A DNA stretch of 64,000 bases from Tetmemena sp. SeJ-2015 (taxonomy: Eukaryota; Ciliophora; Spirotrichea; Sporadotrichida; Oxytrichidae). The stretch is taken from contig JAJKFJ010022284.1 in assembly GCA_027382625.1 (NCBI GenBank), forward strand, positions 1 to 64,000, given 5' to 3'. Below are positions 57,601 to 64,000 of this stretch, one piece after another (the first letter of the stretch is position 1; each line of letters starts with the position of its first letter). The notes beneath the pieces were generated by a model that searched no databases, was not told the DNA's origin, and saw only the letters and a program-made list of their open reading frames with translations. Position numbers and translations under genes: made by a program.

Positions 57601-60600
57601 TGAAACACCCACAAACTAGTCAAGCTAACCTACTTTTAATATCCAACTCATCGAGGATTAACTCACAGAGAAGATTCTTAGTGAGACTGACTCTCAGTTC
57701 AAGAAACTCAAATAAGAAATAAAGGAGATCAAGGAAACTGCTCTCTCCAATCATAGCTAGTTTATTTTGTGATTAGCTAAACTCTTCAAAGACTTGACTA
57801 AACTGAAAATGAAGTGAACTCGGCATTCAATCAGCACTCTGTTCAACTCAGCCTCATTCAAAATCAGGTTTAAAGCAGTGATAAAGTAAACTAAATGATC
57901 TAAAGCCACACAGCTTCCATAGATGCCTTGAGAAGCGAGATTCCTAAGATTTATGAAAAACTCGATGAGCATGAGTATCAATTCTAATAGATAAGCAATT
58001 AAGATGAGCTTGAGCAAATCTAATCAACTCTAAAGGAACATTAAGAGAAGATTATTCAGATTACTGAGAGTCAAGACGAGTAAGAGGAATTGATAGCTAA
58101 TTAAAAGCAAGGGCTTTCGAGTTAACTAGACATTTTCAAAGATTAGCAAAATTTATCATTTAGTAGTTTTTATGTTAGCTGGAATATATCAATGTAGAAA
58201 TCGATTCAATCAAGCAAAATTAAAGACATGGAGTTGAGGTTACCCAAGGAAACTCTTCTTCATATGATGAAGAAATCATAAGCTTCCTGAAGGAAAATAT
58301 TCAGCTGGTTTCCAAAGATCTAACTTAAAAGCTTGACATAACTATTTTATGCAATTTTGAATATACATAACTACTTTCAATCAGAGTCAGCAATCCCTTT
58401 AGTAAAAGAGATTATGTCTATCTATATTTATATAAAGCTATATTTAGTAGCAATTTGAGTTACAAGCGTAAAGAATGTCAAACTTAGAGTAGCTATAGGG
58501 TTAGAATTTAGAAAACCTTAAAGACCTAGAGAGCTAGGTAATCAACACAGATGCAAAGTTTTCTAATATGGTGGACGAAATCTATGAGAGTCAACAAACC
58601 AAATCCTAAGAAACAAATCTTGCTTTCGAAAATGCCTAGTCCTAAATCGAGTAGCTACAGCAACTCGCTTAAAACTTATCCGCAAACATAGATTAACTCC
58701 AAGATTAAATAAATAAGCTGGAAAGCTAAAAGGATTCATTTGAAAATGAAAAAACTGGAAATGCAGCAGCTGTCAATGCAGATGATATGAAACATATTGA
58801 AGAGGATATCTATCAACTTAAACAAGAAGTTCAGCTTCAAAAGGAGCAAAATCTACAGATTGATTCTAGAATTTTAAGCTAAGTTCAAAATATGCTCGCA
58901 ACTACTACTGATCTCAAAATTTAATAGGTGCAAGAAGTCCTTAAAACATAGAGTGCAAAAGATAAGCAGGATGTTATTTAACAATTGTAAAAGTATCAGC
59001 AAGAGTCAAGATAAGATAGAGACGAATCATCAGAGAGCATGATTGATCAGATCACTGAACTTGAGAATATTTGTAGGAATAATCCTACCAAAGAAGAAAT
59101 CAAAAGACTAGAAAATGACATAATGCAGAAATTTAATGCCTTGAGCAATCTGCTCTAATCAAACAATGAAGTATTATTTTTAGCATTAGAAGTTAAGTAA
59201 AGAAAAGAAATCCAAGATGCTCATCAAAGAATAGGTGACCTAGAGACCAAATTTATTTAAAATTATCTTCTCACTGCGAGCAAAGCGAAGCTAATCAGAA
59301 TTAATTATAAGAATAGATAGATTAAACAGGCTAGAATATCAATTCTCTTAAGGAAATTTATCAATTTCAATATCCTAATTTTAAGTTAATTACTCTGATT
59401 TTATTCTCTTCAGGACTAGATCTTGGAGATGAGGTAAGAGATAAAGAGGATTCCAGTCATTCAAAAAGCAATGCAAACTTAGTCTCATTTGAACATGATC
59501 TAGATACCTCAAAACTTAGACATGTCGAATATTAACTCTTGCCGCTCACCTCAAAACTTCTTAGGCTCTGCTTCAAAAGCGTAAGAGCAATAATTCAACG
59601 AGACTTCTCAATTAAAGAAGCAGGATTTGCTACATCTATTTCATATAATTTGCTTAAAGATTATGAGGGACAAAACTTTTTGGATGAGTTGTCAGAGGCA
59701 GATTTGTCTAATAAATCTCCCAATTAGTTTGGAAATTAGACAAGCGATGGGGATATTATGATGTTCAATAATAACACTCAATCGCTTGGAGCAAGTGCTA
59801 TTATGAGCAATCGCTTGCTATCTCATCAGGCCCTTTAAAATTCAAGTCAGCAACCTAAGAACAACAATAATAATCAATATGACACTAGAGCTCCATAATA
59901 TGAGGATGACTCCAAAATAGATGACATTAATTTAACTTATTGGTGACTTAATTTAGTTTTTTTTTTTATGAAGGAACTGAGTAATTAGATTTTAATAAGC
60001 AGGTTTCTCAAAGGCTGTAAAATCAATAGCAGAATCTAATATCTCTGGGGGATGAAGATGCTTAAGATAATCTTACTTCGTAATAGGAACGCTATAACCA
60101 GGAGCAGGAGGAGTATATCAACACAGAGGAAGAAATTAATGAGCACATTGAGAGGGATTAATCTCCTCAGGAAGATGAGTCCTCTAATAGATACGACTCC
60201 CAGCCAAGTGAGGGTCAATAAGAGCGCCCTCTACTCTTATTGGATTCCACCTCAAATATTCAGAGTAGCTAGAAGGTTCAGCAGATCTCTTAATTGCCTG
60301 ACTTAGACTATGAAAGTGATAATTCTTAAGAAAAGAATGAGGAACTCTCTAGTCACTAAGATGTTGAAAGACCCCAAGAGTTCGTGCAAATGAACGAAGA
60401 GGAAGAAGAAAATTACGAAAATGAGGAGTTTGTAGAAGAGGTAGAGCAGCAATATAATCCCATATTCAAGCAGCCTCAGCCAATTACATAAGCAGCTAGA
60501 TAGCCATCTATTTTGAATTAGAGTAGGCAAGCAAATAAGTATCAAGAGTATAATGATAGTGAGGAGGAGCAATTAGAAGACAGTAGATACCAAGAATCAG

Positions 60601-61538
60601 ATGACAATTAAGAGGAATAGCAAGATCAAAACATTATCAATCAATCATAGGCTTCAAACAAAGCACCTCCTCCTAGATAGTATAATCTAATAGACTTTGA
60701 TCCTTTCGAAGAAAACTTTGCTCCTAATTATCCAACGGAATCTCTTCCCCCTCAACACTAAGAGTAGCAAAATTAAGATATATAGCCAACTCCCAGGATG
60801 TTGTATCTGACCCTTATTATAAATTTTTACTTAATTTAAACTCATCAAGTTCAGTAGCTTTTTGATCCCTCAAAGGTTATCTTGAATTAAAATAGCTCAG
60901 AGGGCATCGAAGATGATGGTAATAGAAACTATGACAGCTAATACAATGAGATGGAAGAAATTGAGCCTAGTCGTTTGGAAGATTAATAGTCTCCATCAAA
61001 TCTCAATAGTGTACTTGACCATCATTAAAATAGAGAAGAGAGTTAGGTAATCGAAGGTGATGAAGCTGAGAAACTTTTTGAATAAGAGTATCCTGATCTT
61101 TTCGAGCCTGAAGCATAATAGGATGCTTATATTATTTATCATAAGTATATATATAAGGTTCAGCAAGAGGAATAAAGTCTAGAAGATGAACCTAAATTGG
61201 GGGAGATGGTTCGCTCAGGCACAGAGTAGTTCCTCGAAGAACAAGATTTCGAAAGTTAGGAGGATGAATACGAAGATGACGATTTTCATCAAGAAGAGGA
61301 ATCTGTTGCAGATCAAGAGGAGGATGAAAATCAGTATCAACAGAATCAACAAGTATAAAATTATCATCAACCTGGCTTAAATTAGAGCAACTAGATACTA
61401 GACTACGGTGAAGAAGAGGAGGAAGAAATAGAGTTGACTCCCGAGGAAGCATCTGAGGCAGTTGCAGATCTCATATTTGTAGATGAATTAGATGACATAC
61501 TTCAAGAATTCATAAGGATAAAGAACAGAGAGTTTTGA
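54655..61538 (+). CDS. giant coiled-coil protein B (paralogue of the preceding gene)
   Basis: The ATG at 54655 (MSNLFGGDRLMSKNNPVGAP) starts a Ser/Asn/Gln-rich region. At about 55903-55985 is the helix shared with gene A (MEERQRIFEEEIIKRVKEIQ then KYAKTLHLS). More than 3 kb of heptad-like sequence follows (LEDLKSNSTAQNKEAHMKID-type repeats, LRQEFQKQIQEKVKEQ, LEQIQSTLKEHQEKIIQI). The C-terminal 1.3 kb is extremely acidic (NEEEEENYENEEFVEEVEQQ) and Gln/Ser-rich, ending DDILQEFIRIKNREF at TGA 61536-61538. Several AT-rich breaks (about 56015-56040, 56780, 57125-57190, 57760, 58150-58330, 58400-58450, 59330-59405, 59935-59990) mark IESs or introns. At about 2,000 codons it is the longest gene in the window. 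Confidence 0.7.
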
Positions 61539-61790
61539 GATAACATATGCTATCAACAATTGATTGATTTTAAGAAGTAAGAGAAGAGATAGTATTACAG
61601 TTTATTTTTAAGAAATTTTTGAAATTCATGCATTATTATCTAAATTTTGATGATAAAAGCTGAAATCTAGGTTAGATGCTAGCTGGAAGTTGGGAAAAAG
61701 TCTGGCTTTAGCTTGAATTAGGCACAGAATCTGAACTCCTTCCTCTATTCTAAATAATTTTCTTCTTTGAGTTAGTATTATCTTAATTAT

Positions 61791-63248
61791 TCAAACTGTT
61801 AATTTACTAGTTTATGTATGAGTCTAAACCATCTTTAAATTTTAAAATTGAAGTCTAATTAACAATTTATTTACTGGCTAAGAATACGAAGAGGCTTAAT
61901 CCATGATAGCAAGGATATTTTGATTTGGCTTAAGTGATTTAAGACTGCTTTACTAGGTTTGAGGACTTTGGTGACTAGCTTTGAATTTAGTAGTATTTGG
62001 AGTGGTTTTAAAATCATCTATTCTTAAGCTGGAGCTTTCACTAATGATATTTCCCTGGCTGATTGAGTATCCTTTACTGCTCACAGGTTGGACAGTATTT
62101 ACATCATCATTTAAACTCAATTAATTAAAAGTATTGACATGATTATTAGCATTTCTTTTTGAAGACCCGAACGAATGAGAACTCATATTAGAAGAGGAAC
62201 TCATCATATTGTGAATCTGATTATTTTCTCTGTAGTTATCGTGCATGAAGGAGTTGTAGAATCTACTCTTAATCAGCTTTTTATAGTGCTTACTCATTCA
62301 ATAAACAATAAGTACTACTTTATAAATTAAGAAGAGTGTAATAAATTAGCTCTTAGAAATCTTCCTTTTAAATGCTAAGCATTAATCGATTAAACTATGC
62401 TCCATGCGCCTTAGGTTTCATTTTGATTAATCTGAAATGAACCCACATAAGTAACTTGCAAAAGTAAAATAAAATACTCACACTGTCAAATATAAAGTAT
62501 TAGTTTTACTCATTGACAAAGACTATTAGTTTTTCGATTCCCATAACATCAAATGCAAATTTCATGATCTCAAGCAGACACTTTTCCTCGTATCCACTTC
62601 TTCTGTAGATCCTTGATACATAAAACTTAGCTAGCAGACCTTTCTTTTCATTCGCATTTTGCTGCAGCATATGAGCAGTGCCAATAAGAGTCTTCCATCC
62701 ATAGCTAGTTTAAATACTTATCTAAACATAGAGAGAAAATGAAATATTCACTTATCCTAAGTGCTGCATATTTGTCATTTCTAAGCCTGTAAGAAGAAAA
62801 CATACTTCTGAGATACTCCTAGTCTAATTGCTCTGGCTTGTAAGGGTACATGAATTCCTCCTTTATCAAATCATCTTCGTCTTTGCTCATCATCTGCAGA
62901 AGCTCTGGAATATGCGAGCCTGAGAACTCTTCCAGAATTATCTCCTCTTTTTGCTAGTTTTAAGCTTACTTCTATTTCAAGGATGATTAGGGTGAGGAGG
63001 CACTAGGTGAATCCTCTTGATGAGTTGAGAGGTTATAGTTTTGGTGGATCAAAGACTGCAACTGCACAAACTGTTGTGAAGATTGAGCTTGGCCCAATCA
63101 ATTTAAAAATTCCTTCGCATATATAAGACTAAATGATTAGTTAAAATGACGAGTTAAGCTGAGTGAGTGAAGGCTGCTGCCTTAAGAGTTCTCTTTAAGA
63201 CGTTATTTATTTAGGAGAGGAACCCTGAGCAAGACTAGAGAGTGGCAT
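61791..63248 (-). CDS. GNAT-family N-acetyltransferase with disordered C-terminal tail
   Basis: The ATG at 63248 (MPLSSLAQGSSPKQ) begins a Gln/Ser-rich N terminus (QAQSSQQFVQLQSLIHQN). The GNAT core at about 62490-62880 reads EEFMYPYKPEQLDQEYLRSM, SSYRLRNDKYAALRISE, TSYGWKTLIGTAHMLQQ, GLLAKFYVSRIYRRSGYEEK, then CLLEIMKFAFDVMGIEKLIV and FVNE. The acetyl-CoA loop (Q/R-x-x-G-x-A) is represented by YRRSGYEE. A basic segment (SKHYKKLIKSRFYNSFMHD) follows at 62290, then a Ser-rich tail to TGA at 61791-61793. Breaks near 62700-62760, 62300-62500 and 63080-63140 are IESs or introns. Such enzymes transfer acetyl groups to amines; the substrate cannot be read from sequence. Confidence 0.65.
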
Positions 63249-64000
63249 TTTAGGAGGGTTCACTCCCGATATCTGGTGCTGCTAATTTATTGAGTTTTGA
63301 AACCAAAATTTTAATTAAAATTAAAATTTTTTCCAAAAAAAAAAACACTTTTGGGGCCTTTTTTTTTTCCCAAAAAAAGCGGGAAAAGGGGTTTGGGGGG
63401 GGGGGTTTTTTTTTTTTTTTTTAAAAAACAAAACCCTTTTTTTTTTTTTATTTTTTTGTTTTTTTTTGTGGAAAAAAAAAAAACCCTTTAAAAAAAGGTT
63501 AAAAAATTGAAATTTAAAAATTTGGAACAAAATTTTCAAAAAAGGGAGGATTAAAATTTGATTTTTTTTGGGAGTTATTTTTTTTGCTTTTTTTTTGGTT
63601 TTGGTTTAAAGGGAAATGGGGTTGTTCGAGTAAAGGAAGACGTATTATTGCTGCTGCATATTGTTGAGAGGCGTCAGTTGCGGGAGAAGTACGCTTCCTT
63701 GGCCAACCTAATTATTTTAGGCAGCACCGTAGATGCCTTCCATTCTTCACTCCGATTTATTATATTTTCAAAACTTACCTTATCTCAAAGTAAAACTCGA
63801 TTCACAAATGGAAACTTAGAATAACTTTGTTTTGCGAATTTATATAAAGTTAATAAATTTTAATGCTGCAGGGAGGTTCCATTAGATATTTTGAGCAAAA
63901 TGAAATTAAGCTTGCGAGAAACAAGTCTGTTGATACCATTCAATCTCGCAAAGACCTAGTTCGTCTATTGAGATAAACTTAGTTTGAAATGTTTATATTT
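63249..64000. other. homopolymer-rich patch and unassigned right end
   Basis: From about 63315 to 63620 the sequence is dominated by long runs of A, T, G and C (for example G11 followed by T17 near 63395), unlike anything else in the window. Beyond it, 63630-64000 has a weak plus-strand open stretch and an alternative minus-strand one (SEEWKASTVLPKIIRLAKEA). Neither is convincing, and no gene is called. Confidence 0.5.

Noticed and set aside
63558..63824. 88-codon plus-strand frame at the right end
   Set aside because: It begins in the homopolymer patch, its antisense strand is at least as protein-like, and no homologous motif is visible.

Overview
The window is germline (micronuclear) DNA of a spirotrich ciliate, most likely a stichotrich of the Oxytricha/Stylonychia/Tetmemena group. 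Two things show this. First, TAA and TAG run in frame through conserved proteins wherever Gln is expected and only TGA terminates, so standard-code gene finding sees only shreds. Second, genes are cut by short AT-rich inserts that are not introns: each is flanked by a direct repeat of about 3-9 bp, and deleting the insert plus one repeat copy restores the frame exactly. These are internal eliminated sequences (IESs) with pointers between macronuclear-destined segments (MDSs). Ordinary GT...AG introns of about 30-45 nt also occur. No telomeric repeat array is present, as expected inside germline DNA.

The main observation is that two genes are scrambled. The ASCC3/Slh1-family helicase gene has its first two thirds at 35.6-41.8 kb and its last third upstream, at 32.0-33.9 kb. 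The two blocks share a 9-bp pointer in the second helicase cassette. A GAF-domain gene is split across strands: its 5' block is on the minus strand (47.5 to 44.8 kb), its 3' block on the plus strand (48.5-50.0 kb), and a 12-bp pointer lies in the middle of one GAF domain. Other genes lie between the separated blocks.

Layout. 0-5.2 kb: minus-strand genes of unknown function. 5.3-8.4 kb: RING-PHD protein and a PG-rich-repeat (STPGR/shippo-like) protein. 8.6-15.3 kb: a small plus gene, an IES-free WD-like gene, an IQ/coiled-coil gene and two unknowns. 15.4-18.0 kb: Integrator subunit 4. 18.2-21.8 kb: calpain with another reading frame inside it. 22.4-27.4 kb: two unknown plus-strand genes. 28.4-31.9 kb: cyclic-nucleotide-gated-type channel with two cyclic-nucleotide-binding domains and no GYG filter. 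32.0-41.8 kb: scrambled ASCC3 enclosing an SFI1/IQ-like gene. 41.9-44.8 kb: unknown basic, Ser/Asn-rich protein. 44.8-50.0 kb: scrambled GAF gene enclosing a small low-complexity gene. 50.3-50.8 kb: ribosomal protein uL14 (RPL23). 51.1-61.5 kb: two paralogous coiled-coil genes in tandem. 61.8-63.2 kb: GNAT-family acetyltransferase. The last 750 bp contain a homopolymer-rich patch that looks unreliable.

Apart from ribosomal and RNA-processing housekeeping genes, the recognisable content leans to cilia, cytoskeleton and signalling. Germline neighbours need not share function, because each gene ends up on its own small chromosome after DNA elimination. Coordinates of genes span their IESs and introns. 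Boundaries given to the base come from start codons, TGA stops or pointers that I read; the others are approximate.
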